The notes below the pieces were generated by a model that was given only the letters and a program-made list of their open reading frames with translations, did not search any database and had not been told where the DNA came from. This document shows, piece by piece, positions 28,067 through 36,650 of a stretch of DNA of 64,000 nt. The position numbers and the translations under genes are program-made. Each line of letters begins with the position of its first letter. Positions within the stretch are counted from its first letter, which is position 1. Source of the DNA: Aequoribacter sp049615385 (lineage in GTDB: Bacteria > Pseudomonadota > Gammaproteobacteria > Pseudomonadales > Halieaceae); the NCBI RefSeq assembly GCF_049615385.1, contig NZ_JBMZFL010000007.1; one strand, given 5' to 3'.

Positions 28067-30210
28067 AGAAATCCTCAAAATTACTCGCCGCAACCGTTTT
28101 GACTAGCGCTTTTATTTCGGCCTGCTCAGATCCCGTTGCAACAACCACCCAAGCTAATTCGATCAGCTTGCAGGACTACCCGATAACGCAAAAAACTCCC
28201 GTCAGCGATGTGTACTTTGACACAGAGGTTATCGACCCCTATCGCTGGCTTGAGGACGACCGCAGCGAAGAAACTGGCGCCTGGGTCAAAGCTCAGAACC
28301 AAGTGACCCAGGCTTACTTGCAGCAACTGCCAGGTCGAGACCGCCTGCGCGACCGCCTGACTCGCCTGATGGATTACGAACGAGAAAGTGCACCTTTTAT
28401 CGAAGGCGACTACACCTACTTTTACCGCAATGACGGGCTACAAAACCAATCGGTAGTTTATCGAATCAAAAACGGATCGACGGAAGAAGAAATCTTCTTA
28501 GACCCTAATACCTTCAGTGACGACGGCACGGTATCGATGTCTTCACTGCGCTTTTCAGACGACGGCTCTATGGCGGCGTATCAGCTGTCCGAGGGCGGTA
28601 GCGATTGGCGCACCATTCAGATTATTGATACCGCAACCAGGGAACCCGTTGACGAGGTCATTCGTAACGTCAAATTCAGTGGTATAAGCTGGCGCGGCAA
28701 CGAGGGAATTTACTTTAGCCGTTACGACCAACCTGATGGCAGCGAGCTATCGGCTAAAACTGACCACCACAAACTCTACTATCACGCAATTGGCACACCC
28801 ACCTCGCAGGACATCTTGGTATTTGGGGCCGACGCAGATCAAAAATATCGCTACGTTTCAGGCAGTGTCAGCGAAGACAATCGCTACTTAGCCATTTATG
28901 CAGCCAACACAACCTCGGGTAACGAGCTCTTCCTTCAAGACCTCAGTGCTGAGACTCAGGCACTCATCACGATATTGGATCACGAGGGGTCGGATACCTC
29001 GCTGGTACACACCGAGGGCGATACGCTGTTTTTTCAAACGAATCTAGACGCCCCCAATACCAAACTTGCGCGAGCGACACTCAGCAATCCAACGCCTGAT
29101 GCCTGGATTGACGTAATACCTGAAACCGCCAATGTATTAGACCTAAGCACGGGTGGCGGCTATTTCTTCGCGCACTACATGGTGGATGCGATATCCGATA
29201 TCACGCAGTACAACACCGCAGGTGAAAAAGTACGCACGATTGACCTACCCGGCCCAGGTACAGCTTCCGGTCTATCGGGTAAGGTAGCGGCCGATACGCT
29301 GTATTACACTTTCACCAACTATAAAACGCCATCGACCCTGTACAGCCTCGATCCCAGCTCGGGCGAGACCGCAGTGTACCGCGCATCCAAAGCGCAATTT
29401 GCCAGCGGCGACTACGAGTCAAAGCAAGTGTTTTATACCTCAAAAGATGGCACTCGCGTGCCAATGATTATTACCCACAAAAAGGGGCTGGCTTTGAATG
29501 GGGAAAACCCAGCCATGCTCTACGGCTACGGGGGGTTTAATATTAGTCTTACGCCCAGCTTTTCATCCACCATTGCCGCTTGGCTGGAGGAAGGCGGCAT
29601 CTACGCCGTGGCTAACATGCGTGGGGGCGGCGAATACGGCAAGGCGTGGCACCTCGCCGGCACCAAGCTACAAAAGCAAAACGTCTTTGATGACTTCATT
29701 GCAGCTGGACACTATTTGGTGGAGCAAGGCTATACCAGCCACAGCAAACTCGCAATTCGAGGGGGATCTAACGGCGGTTTATTGGTGGGCGCAGTCATGA
29801 CCCAACAACCCGACTTTGCCGCCGTTGCACTTCCTGCTGTAGGCGTCATGGATATGTTGCGTTACCACACATTTACCGCAGGAGCGGGCTGGGCCTACGA
29901 CTACGGTACCGCCAACGACTCTGCCGAGATGTTTCAGTACCTTCTCGGTTACTCGCCAGTTCACAATGTCAGAGCGGATGTGCACTACCCTGCGACACTC
30001 GTGACGACCGCCGATCACGACGATCGGGTGGTACCTGCACACTCATTCAAATTTGCGGCGCACCTGCAAGATAAGCAAACCGGCGACGCGCCCGTACTCA
30101 TTCGAATTGAAACCGATGCGGGCCATGGTGCTGGAACACCGACATCAAAAATCATCGATCAGTACGTGGATATTTTTGCCTTCACTCTTTACCATCTAGA
30201 ACAGAAGTAA
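28063..30210 (+). CDS. Prolyl oligopeptidase family (S9A) lipoprotein
   Basis: 715 residues: a lipoprotein signal with cysteine in ISACSDP, an N-terminal PYRWLEDDRSEE helix typical of S9A, a seven-bladed beta-propeller (about 100-440), and the alpha/beta hydrolase domain. Catalytic residues are S569 (GGSNGGLLVG), the aspartate in ADHDDRVV (about 653) and H688 (DAGHGAG). It cleaves short proline-containing peptides, here most likely in the periplasm because of the lipid anchor. The ATG overlaps the stop of the M48 gene. The 3' end overlaps the convergent hydrolase gene by 29 bp. Confidence 0.93.
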   Translation: MKKSSKLLAATVLTSAFISACSDPVATTTQANSISLQDYPITQKTPVSDVYFDTEVIDPYRWLEDDRSEETGAWVKAQNQVTQAYLQQLPGRDRLRDRLTRLMDYERESAPFIEGDYTYFYRNDGLQNQSVVYRIKNGSTEEEIFLDPNTFSDDGTVSMSSLRFSDDGSMAAYQLSEGGSDWRTIQIIDTATREPVDEVIRNVKFSGISWRGNEGIYFSRYDQPDGSELSAKTDHHKLYYHAIGTPTSQDILVFGADADQKYRYVSGSVSEDNRYLAIYAANTTSGNELFLQDLSAETQALITILDHEGSDTSLVHTEGDTLFFQTNLDAPNTKLARATLSNPTPDAWIDVIPETANVLDLSTGGGYFFAHYMVDAISDITQYNTAGEKVRTIDLPGPGTASGLSGKVAADTLYYTFTNYKTPSTLYSLDPSSGETAVYRASKAQFASGDYESKQVFYTSKDGTRVPMIITHKKGLALNGENPAMLYGYGGFNISLTPSFSSTIAAWLEEGGIYAVANMRGGGEYGKAWHLAGTKLQKQNVFDDFIAAGHYLVEQGYTSHSKLAIRGGSNGGLLVGAVMTQQPDFAAVALPAVGVMDMLRYHTFTAGAGWAYDYGTANDSAEMFQYLLGYSPVHNVRADVHYPATLVTTADHDDRVVPAHSFKFAAHLQDKQTGDAPVLIRIETDAGHGAGTPTSKIIDQYVDIFAFTLYHLEQK

Positions 30211-31363
30211 CCGGTGCTGCTGGGGTGCGAACCTGCACCTCAGCAATTTCACTTGCAAAGGTATTTGCCAAAAACTCTCTCGCAACGCCTTGTTTCTGAG
30301 CGTCACTTGAGAGCGTCATTTCAAAAAAAGCGCCAACCGCAACTTGGGTAATCCACTGCTGCTGAACAACGTTCATCGCATCATTTGGCACTGGATCCTC
30401 GCACAAAACCGGTTGATCTTGTTGATCGATACCGATGCTCTCGTCACCCAGCAAATCGTACCAGGGCTCGTCTAAATCACCCTGAGTATTGCGCAGCACA
30501 GCCCAACAGCCAATGACATCAACGTTATCCAAGAATCGAAATGCGGCGGTGGGACCTGAAAAAGCCGTGTGCGCGCCACCCTCAATACTAATTAGCCAGG
30601 CATTAGGCGCCTTGGTTTGAAAGGGCGCCGCATTGGTTTCATAGGGAACTAACACATCGTAGGTGCCGCCTATCATCATGAAGGGTAGCGACCGTGAGGT
30701 GAAAAACCGATCGGTAAACAGCGAGCTAGGGCCTGCGATCGAGATCGCCGCGTCGACTCTTGGATCGCCCATCGCAGGATGGTAGGCCAATAAAGTCGAG
30801 GTGAAACCTCCAAGAGATACACCCATCACCCCGATCCGCTCGGGATCGATGAGTCCGCTCAGAGTATCGCCCTGTCGTTGTGATCTTTCCAGTAGCACAT
30901 CGATCAGGAACGACACGTCAGCCGGTTGGTTCACTACGTCTTTTACGAAAGGGCCCCCTTCGGCGTACATGTTAGTCAAAGGGAAATCCACCATGGCCAC
31001 CACAAAACCGAGGCCTGCCAGATAACGCCCTAAGTATTCCCCTCCTTTATGAGAAGACGAAAATCCATGGCTGTAAATCACAAGAGGAAATGGCTTTCGT
31101 GGCGGGGCGTCTAGATTAGGGGAAAACACCAAACCCGTAAATTCACGCCCCGCTTTCGCCGGCACGTCTTTATTGGCTTGCGTGCTCCTTGAATCGTCGC
31201 GCAAAGCAATAGACTCACTGCGGATAGCGTAGTGATGCAAAGCCGCTCGCTGATCGGTCATCGAACCTTCAGGGAAGCCTTGAGGCGCGTAAACAACGCT
31301 CATACCCATCAAGCCTAGAGCGACCACAAGCAGTATAAAAAAGCTGATTTTTAGGGCTTTCAT
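30182..31363 (-). CDS. Membrane-anchored alpha/beta hydrolase
   Basis: 393 residues from the ATG at 31363, chosen over 31423 because GGAGG lies 5 nt upstream and the protein then begins with a signal-anchor helix (about 5-25). The oxyanion segment is YSHGFSSSHKGG and the nucleophile elbow is GVS183LGG. A late GGAHTAF could hold the histidine, and the aspartate may be in MMIGGTYDVLVP. The fold resembles the chlorophyllase / PAF-acetylhydrolase / dienelactone hydrolase group; the substrate is unknown. An ester hydrolase facing the periplasm is the safest call. Confidence 0.8.
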   Translation of the reverse strand: MKALKISFFILLVVALGLMGMSVVYAPQGFPEGSMTDQRAALHHYAIRSESIALRDDSRSTQANKDVPAKAGREFTGLVFSPNLDAPPRKPFPLVIYSHGFSSSHKGGEYLGRYLAGLGFVVAMVDFPLTNMYAEGGPFVKDVVNQPADVSFLIDVLLERSQRQGDTLSGLIDPERIGVMGVSLGGFTSTLLAYHPAMGDPRVDAAISIAGPSSLFTDRFFTSRSLPFMMIGGTYDVLVPYETNAAPFQTKAPNAWLISIEGGAHTAFSGPTAAFRFLDNVDVIGCWAVLRNTQGDLDEPWYDLLGDESIGIDQQDQPVLCEDPVPNDAMNVVQQQWITQVAVGAFFEMTLSSDAQKQGVAREFLANTFASEIAEVQVRTPAAPVTSVLDGKE

Positions 31364-31505
31364 GGAGCCTCCAACACGAAAAAGTAAAAGCGCATTGTCG
31401 ACCAAGCCTAATCGCTCGCGCAAGTCATGGCAGCGATGCTTCTAAAAAATGGCCGCCCCCGCATGACAAACAAGTTTCATCCGCTTAGCTGCCCGACTCG
31501 TATAG

Positions 31506-31521
31506 CTCAAAAATATTTGAG
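31506..31521. promoter_or_regulatory. Perfect inverted repeat before the DUF2878 gene
   Basis: CTCAAA and TTTGAG are separated by AATA and end 9 nt before the ATG at 31531. The DUF2878 gene has no good Shine-Dalgarno, and the repeat covers its place. It could be an operator or an mRNA hairpin controlling translation. Short AT-rich palindromes also arise by chance. Confidence 0.35.
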
Positions 31522-31530
31522 TACTTAATC

Positions 31531-32079
31531 ATGTCCTATTGGCGAGCGCGCTTAATTCAGCTGAACAATACCACTGTGGGTAACGCCTTAGCGTTTAATG
31601 GTTTTTGGGCGCTCGCCTGTATCGGCCAAGACGCTGCTCTGCCTTTCACCATCGCGGCGCTCGCTCTTCTAGTCCTCGCCACACCGGACCTAGGAAAAAC
31701 CAGCTTGCTCGCAGCAAGAGTTGCCACCATTGGTATATTGGTTGATATTGTTTTAACGCGCAGTGAAATCTTTGTCTTCCTAAACCATACTTTTGTGCCG
31801 CTGTGGCTGGCGCTTTTGTGGTTTGGCTTTAGCACAACCCTCGTGCGCAGCCTTAAATTTTTAAATCGCCATCTGCTGTTGGCCGCCTTATTTGGAGCGA
31901 TCGGGGGGCCTAGCAGCTACTTTGCTGGATATCGCTTCGGTGCGGTAGAATTTGGCTATGAGCTTATCCCCACGCTGCTGCTGTTGGCAGCGATCTGGGC
32001 CTGCTTACTTCCTTTGTTCTTTACGCTTGCAAGGCAACTGTATAATGAAGACCTCGCTCAAGTTAGTGCTCACACTTAG
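31531..32079 (+). CDS. DUF2878 family membrane protein
   Basis: 182 residues with about five hydrophobic helices. The pattern LWFGFSTTLVRSL...GAIGGPSSYFAGYRFGAVEFG is characteristic of DUF2878. Function unknown. In marine gammaproteobacteria DUF2878 genes usually sit in clusters with cyclopropane-fatty-acid-synthase-like enzymes, DUF1365, a FAD oxidoreductase, a chalcone-isomerase-like protein and a lipocalin. Here only the last two accompany it, overlapping in series (35 bp with the next gene). Confidence 0.85.
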   Translation: MSYWRARLIQLNNTTVGNALAFNGFWALACIGQDAALPFTIAALALLVLATPDLGKTSLLAARVATIGILVDIVLTRSEIFVFLNHTFVPLWLALLWFGFSTTLVRSLKFLNRHLLLAALFGAIGGPSSYFAGYRFGAVEFGYELIPTLLLLAAIWACLLPLFFTLARQLYNEDLAQVSAHT

Positions 32080-32587
32080 CCTGCTATGGTGCACACCGCT
32101 TTTTGCTTTTCCAAACGCTGAAAAATTTGACCCGAACACTTGGCTTGAGGTCGGGCGGGCGCGCTTATCCGTCCTTTTTTTCGATGTGTACGACTCCCGG
32201 TTGAAGACACCCTCGGGCCAATACGAAGGCTACCAAGAACCGGTGGCGCTTGAAATCCATTACCTTCGCAGTATCAAAGGTTCCGTCTTAGTTACGCAAA
32301 CGGTGAAAGAATGGGATTCTCTGGGCCTCTCACCTGAAACCTACGAGCCCTACTTAAAGCCACTTGAGTCCTTGCTCCCTGACGTCAAAAAAGGGGATTC
32401 ATTAACCTTTATCGTTTTACCCGGAGGGTCAAATACGTTTTACTACAATGGCCAAACGCTAGGAGGGTTAGACGACCCGACGTTCGGTCAGCATTTTTTG
32501 AATATCTGGCTATCGCCCAATACCAGCCGCCCAGAGCTTAGAGCACAATTACTAGGATCAGACGCATGCGAAACTTTGGCCTGTTAA
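32045..32587 (+). CDS. Chalcone-isomerase-like periplasmic protein
   Basis: 180 residues from the ATG at 32045, which gives the signal peptide MKTSLKLVLTLSLLWCTPLFA. A start at 31952 would read backwards into DUF2878 with an implausible Cys/Trp-rich sequence. The mature protein has the bacterial chalcone-isomerase-like pattern: VGRARLSVLFFDVYDSRL near the start, then EIHYLRSIKGSVL, FIVLPGGSNTFYYNG, and FLNIWLSPNTSRPELRAQLLG at the end. Plant relatives bind fatty acids or isomerise flavonoids; bacterial members probably bind lipids in the periplasm. It overlaps both neighbours. Confidence 0.82.
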   Translation: MKTSLKLVLTLSLLWCTPLFAFPNAEKFDPNTWLEVGRARLSVLFFDVYDSRLKTPSGQYEGYQEPVALEIHYLRSIKGSVLVTQTVKEWDSLGLSPETYEPYLKPLESLLPDVKKGDSLTFIVLPGGSNTFYYNGQTLGGLDDPTFGQHFLNIWLSPNTSRPELRAQLLGSDACETLAC

Positions 32588-33111
32588 TTTTATGCCTCTG
32601 GCTTAGCGCCTGTACAGGAGTGCCTGAGGGTGTTATTGCGATTAATAATTTTGACCAAAGCCGTTACCTCGGCCAGTGGTACGAAATCGCCCGAATTGAA
32701 AATCGCTTTGAAAAGGGCCTGCACAGCGTAACCGCAACTTATACGGCGCGCGATGACGGCGGCATAAATGTTATCAACCAAGGTTACTCCGCGGCTGAGC
32801 AGAGTTGGCAAAAAGCCGAGGGCAAAGCCTATTTCGTTGGTTCGCCTGACACCGCGCACCTGAAAGTTTCCTTTTTTGGTCCCTTTTATGCGTCTTATGT
32901 TGTGTTCAAGCTTGATCCCGACTATCGCTACGCCTTCGTCACGGGCAATACCAAAGAGTATTTGTGGTTATTATCCCGCACCCCCACGGTGAGCGACCAA
33001 GTAAAACAAGCGTTTTTAGACGATGCCGAAGCGCTTGGGTATCAGCTTAATCAGTTAGTGTGGGTCGACCAACAAATACCCAAAGCAGTTCAGTCAAATC
33101 CGAATTTGTGA
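32566..33111 (+). CDS. blc: Outer-membrane lipoprotein lipocalin (Blc-like)
   Basis: 181 residues. The lipoprotein signal has lipobox LSAC (cysteine near residue 16). The lipocalin structurally conserved region 1 reads YLGQWYEIARIENRFEKGL, and the central barrel strands (KVSFFGPFYASYVVFKLD, AFVTGNTKEYLWLLSRTP) match bacterial Blc. E. coli Blc binds lysophospholipids at the outer membrane. The start overlaps the chalcone-isomerase-like gene by 22 bp, completing a three-gene overlapping envelope-lipid operon. Confidence 0.9.
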   Translation: MRNFGLLILCLWLSACTGVPEGVIAINNFDQSRYLGQWYEIARIENRFEKGLHSVTATYTARDDGGINVINQGYSAAEQSWQKAEGKAYFVGSPDTAHLKVSFFGPFYASYVVFKLDPDYRYAFVTGNTKEYLWLLSRTPTVSDQVKQAFLDDAEALGYQLNQLVWVDQQIPKAVQSNPNL

Positions 33112-33192
33112 CAGATTAGGCTTCGCACCCAGAGCAACATTACGGTACGATTCGTGCACGTAGTCTAAGACGCAAAAAAGAGGAAGGCCTCA

Positions 33193-34830
33193 GTGGTACA
33201 GTCGATGATTCGAGCGCTCATTGCAGTATATTTAATTAGCCTTACGGCGTGTATGGGCGGTGAGTCCAAAGTAGAACAAGGCAACCGCGAAGGTGTGCTT
33301 CATTACGGGAATGGCTCCGAACCCCAAGGCCTCGATCCGCATGTCGTTACCGGCGTACCTGAAAACAAAATTATTAGGACGCTGTTTGAGGGTCTCGCCG
33401 TCAAAAACCCTTATACGCTTGAGCCAGAGCCCGGTGTTGCCCAAAGCTGGGATATTAGTGATGACGGCAAACAAATCACTTTCCACATCAATCCTAAAGC
33501 GCGCTGGTCGAATGGCGACCCAGTAACGGCTCATGATTACGTCTGGTCATGGCGCCGCGCGCTTGATCCCAACATGGGCAACCAATATGCCTATATGCTT
33601 TATCCCCTGCTGAACGCCGAGGCCTACGCAACGGGCAAACTTGATGACGCCGAGCAACTTGGCGTGCAAGCAGCGGACGATCAGACGCTGGTGGTGACTC
33701 TGAACGCACCCACCCCCTACTTCATACAGCTTATGGACCACTACTCGACCTTTGCGGTACATCCTGACACCGTCAGCAAGTTTGGTGGTGCGACCGACCG
33801 CTTTACCCCGTGGACGCGGGTCGGCAACATGGTCAGTAACGGCCCCTTTGTTTTGACCGAATGGAAATTAAACCGCTACATCCGCGTCGAGAAGAATCCA
33901 CTCTACTGGAATGCCGAAAACGTCAAACTCAATGCGGTGATGTTCTATCCTACCGAGAACCTCACCAGCGAAGAGCGCATGTTCAGAGCCGGTCAACTGC
34001 ACTACACCAACGAAGTCCCCTTGGATAAAATCCCTGTTTACAAGGCCATGGACAACTCGCCTTTTGTGCAGGCCCCCTATTTAGGCACTTACTATTACTT
34101 GCTGAACACCCAAAAGGCACCAATGAACGATGTACGCGTTCGCAAAGCGCTCTCTATGGCCGTAGATCGCGACACGCTCGTCAGCACGGTACTACAAAAC
34201 GCCTATGTCCCCGCATACTCAATCACACCGCCAGATACTCTGGGTTACTTCCCGCCCAAGACCTTTGGCTATGACCCAGAGCAAGCGCGTCAACTCTTGA
34301 CTGAAGCGGGCTACCCCAATGGCGAAAATTGGCCGGGGTTGGAACTTACCTACAACACCAGCGAAAACCATCGCAAAGTCGCTGTTGCCATCCAACAAAT
34401 GTGGAAAGACGTCCTGAATATTGACGTATCGCTTGCCAATCAAGAATGGAAGGTTTATCTCGACTCGGTCAACCAAATGAACTTCCAAGTCGCACGCCGA
34501 GGCTGGATTGGCGACTACGTCGATGCCAACAACTTCTTGGATCTATTTATCACCGAAGGCGGAAATAACAACACGGGTTACAGCGACCCGAAATACGACG
34601 AAATTATCTTGCGGGAAGCGCCAAACGCAGCAACACGCCAAGAGCGATATGCTCTGTTTCGCCAAGCCGAAACCATGCTGATGGAGGAAATGCCCATCAT
34701 CCCCATCTACACCTACACCAGCAAACATTTGATACACCCAAGCGTCAAAGGCATGCCCTCTAACTTAATGGACTCGCTGAACATTCGCTACGTTTGGCTC
34801 GATCCAAACGAAACCCTCAAGGCAGAATAA
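33193..34830 (+). CDS. oppA: Oligopeptide ABC transporter substrate-binding lipoprotein (OppA-like)
   Basis: 545 residues from a GTG at 33193; AGAGGAAGG ends 5 nt before it, whereas the ATG at 33205 has no ribosome site. The lipobox is LTAC with the cysteine at residue 20. The SBP family 5 signature is present (TFHINPKARWSNGDPVTAHDYVW), as is the OppA-type C-terminal MLMEEMPIIPIYTYT. It binds peptides in the periplasm and delivers them to OppBC. All four components follow in order with spacings under 11 bp. Confidence 0.93.
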   Translation: MVQSMIRALIAVYLISLTACMGGESKVEQGNREGVLHYGNGSEPQGLDPHVVTGVPENKIIRTLFEGLAVKNPYTLEPEPGVAQSWDISDDGKQITFHINPKARWSNGDPVTAHDYVWSWRRALDPNMGNQYAYMLYPLLNAEAYATGKLDDAEQLGVQAADDQTLVVTLNAPTPYFIQLMDHYSTFAVHPDTVSKFGGATDRFTPWTRVGNMVSNGPFVLTEWKLNRYIRVEKNPLYWNAENVKLNAVMFYPTENLTSEERMFRAGQLHYTNEVPLDKIPVYKAMDNSPFVQAPYLGTYYYLLNTQKAPMNDVRVRKALSMAVDRDTLVSTVLQNAYVPAYSITPPDTLGYFPPKTFGYDPEQARQLLTEAGYPNGENWPGLELTYNTSENHRKVAVAIQQMWKDVLNIDVSLANQEWKVYLDSVNQMNFQVARRGWIGDYVDANNFLDLFITEGGNNNTGYSDPKYDEIILREAPNAATRQERYALFRQAETMLMEEMPIIPIYTYTSKHLIHPSVKGMPSNLMDSLNIRYVWLDPNETLKAE

Positions 34831-34832
34831 TC

Positions 34833-35762
34833 ATGTGGCGTTTTATTTTCGGTCGATTGTTGCAAGCCGTCCCCGTTATTTTTGTTGTCATTACGGCTAC
34901 CTTTTTCTTAGTCCGCGCAGCGCCTGGTGGGCCTTTTGATGCAGAAAAAGCGGTCATCCCAGAAGTTAAAGCTGCGCTCGAGCGACAGTACCGCCTTGAT
35001 CTTCCCTTACACGAGCAATATTTCGCCTACCTAGGTGATTTAATGCAGGGTGATCTCGGTCCCTCATTTAAATACCCCGGACGCAGCATTAACGAACTCA
35101 TCGAATCAGGTCTGCCGGTAACCGCAGAACTGGGCGCTTACGCTCTGCTAATTGCCCTCATCATCGGTGGCCTCTCGGGCATATTGGCGGCACTGCGTCC
35201 TAATACTCTGCAAGACTACATCCCGATGTCTCTGGCGATGATTGGTATTTGTATGCCCACATTCCTGTTGGGGCCCTTGCTAGTACTACTGTTCGGCATT
35301 GAGCTCGACTGGCTCCCCGTATCGGGCTGGGGCGACATCCCTGGCGACAAACTGATGCCCAGCGTTACGTTAGGCGCCGCCTATGCTGCCTATGTGGCTC
35401 GTCTATCGCGCGCCGGAATGCTGGAAGTACTCAGCCAAGACTACATTCGCACCGCGCGAGCAAAAGGGCTACCCGAGTGGCAGGTCGTCATAAAGCACGG
35501 GCTTCGGGGTGGCATGCTGCCTGTCGTCGCGTTTTTAGGCCCTGCATTTGCGGGCTTATTAGCGGGCTCCTTCGTGGTGGAAACGATTTTCCAAATCCCA
35601 GGGCTCGGCCGATTCTACGTGCAAGCAGCTTTCAACCGTGACTACACCATGATTTTGGGAACAACTGTATTTTTATCAACACTGATTGTTCTGTTTAACT
35701 TACTGTCCGACATCGTAGCGGCGTGGCTCAACCCTCGGCTACGCGCGCAATTAAGCGAATAA
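34833..35762 (+). CDS. oppB: Oligopeptide ABC transporter permease OppB
   Basis: 309 residues from the ATG at 34833 (MWRFIFGRLL), two bases after the oppA stop; an upstream in-frame start would lie inside oppA. Six transmembrane helices. The N-terminal FFLVRAAPGGPFD and the cytoplasmic EAA loop YIRTARAKGLPEWQVVIKHGL identify the OppB/DppB class. It forms the inner-membrane channel with OppC. Confidence 0.95.
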   Translation: MWRFIFGRLLQAVPVIFVVITATFFLVRAAPGGPFDAEKAVIPEVKAALERQYRLDLPLHEQYFAYLGDLMQGDLGPSFKYPGRSINELIESGLPVTAELGAYALLIALIIGGLSGILAALRPNTLQDYIPMSLAMIGICMPTFLLGPLLVLLFGIELDWLPVSGWGDIPGDKLMPSVTLGAAYAAYVARLSRAGMLEVLSQDYIRTARAKGLPEWQVVIKHGLRGGMLPVVAFLGPAFAGLLAGSFVVETIFQIPGLGRFYVQAAFNRDYTMILGTTVFLSTLIVLFNLLSDIVAAWLNPRLRAQLSE

Positions 35763-35765
35763 TTT

Positions 35766-36641
35766 ATGACCGACATGACTCTACAAGCCGAAAAAGGCAC
35801 ATCCTTGTGGGAAGACGCATGGCGTCGTCTCAAAAAGAATAAGCTGGCGCTGTTCGGCCTTGGACTTCTTAGCAGCTTCGTGCTCATTGCGCTGTTGACC
35901 CCCTGGATAGCGCCCTACGCCTACGATGCCCAAAATTTGGACTTAGGCGCAACGCCACCCTCTGCAGCGCATTGGCTTGGCACCGATATCTTTGGAAGAG
36001 ATTTACTTACTCAGATCATGTACGGCGGCCGTATCTCGCTTGCCGTTGGGTTTGTGGCTACCGCGGTAGCCTTATTGATCGGAGTCACTTGGGGCGCTAT
36101 TGCCGGTTATGTCGGTGGCCGCGTTGACGCAGTAATGATGCGTATTGTGGATATCCTTTATGCTCTGCCCTTCATGATTTTCATCGTGTTACTGATGGTT
36201 GTCTTCGGTCGCAACTTGCTCCTGCTATTCTTGGCCATTGGCGCCGTTGAGTGGTTGACTATGGCTCGCATCATGCGTGGTCAGGTGCAAACTCTACGCA
36301 AGCAAGAGTTTGTGGAAGCGGCGATCTCCTTAGGTTTAGCGCCTGCTACGATTATTCGTCGCCACTTAGTTCCCAATGCGCTAGGCCCTATCATTGTGTA
36401 CACCACCCTGACGATCCCAAGCGTTATGCTGTTAGAAGCCTTTTTAAGCTTTTTAGGCTTGGGCATTCAGCCACCCAAAACCTCATGGGGCCTGCTGATA
36501 TCGTACGGTGCGGAGACCATGGAAGAATATCCGTGGCTACTGATCTTTCCCGGCATGGCGCTCACCCTAACCCTATTCGCACTAAATTTTTTGGGCGACG
36601 GCTTGCGTGATGCGCTCGACGTGCGTCGTTCTGCAGATTAA
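35766..36641 (+). CDS. oppC: Oligopeptide ABC transporter permease OppC
   Basis: 291 residues. An N-terminal cytoplasmic stretch with RRLKKNKLALFGL is followed by six membrane helices, HWLGTDIFGRDLLTQIMYGGRIS (split by class consensus) and the EAA loop FVEAAISLGLAPATIIRRHLVPN. These are hallmarks of OppC/DppC. It begins 3 bp after oppB. Confidence 0.94.
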   Translation: MTDMTLQAEKGTSLWEDAWRRLKKNKLALFGLGLLSSFVLIALLTPWIAPYAYDAQNLDLGATPPSAAHWLGTDIFGRDLLTQIMYGGRISLAVGFVATAVALLIGVTWGAIAGYVGGRVDAVMMRIVDILYALPFMIFIVLLMVVFGRNLLLLFLAIGAVEWLTMARIMRGQVQTLRKQEFVEAAISLGLAPATIIRRHLVPNALGPIIVYTTLTIPSVMLLEAFLSFLGLGIQPPKTSWGLLISYGAETMEEYPWLLIFPGMALTLTLFALNFLGDGLRDALDVRRSAD

Positions 36642-36650
36642 GGAGCACCC

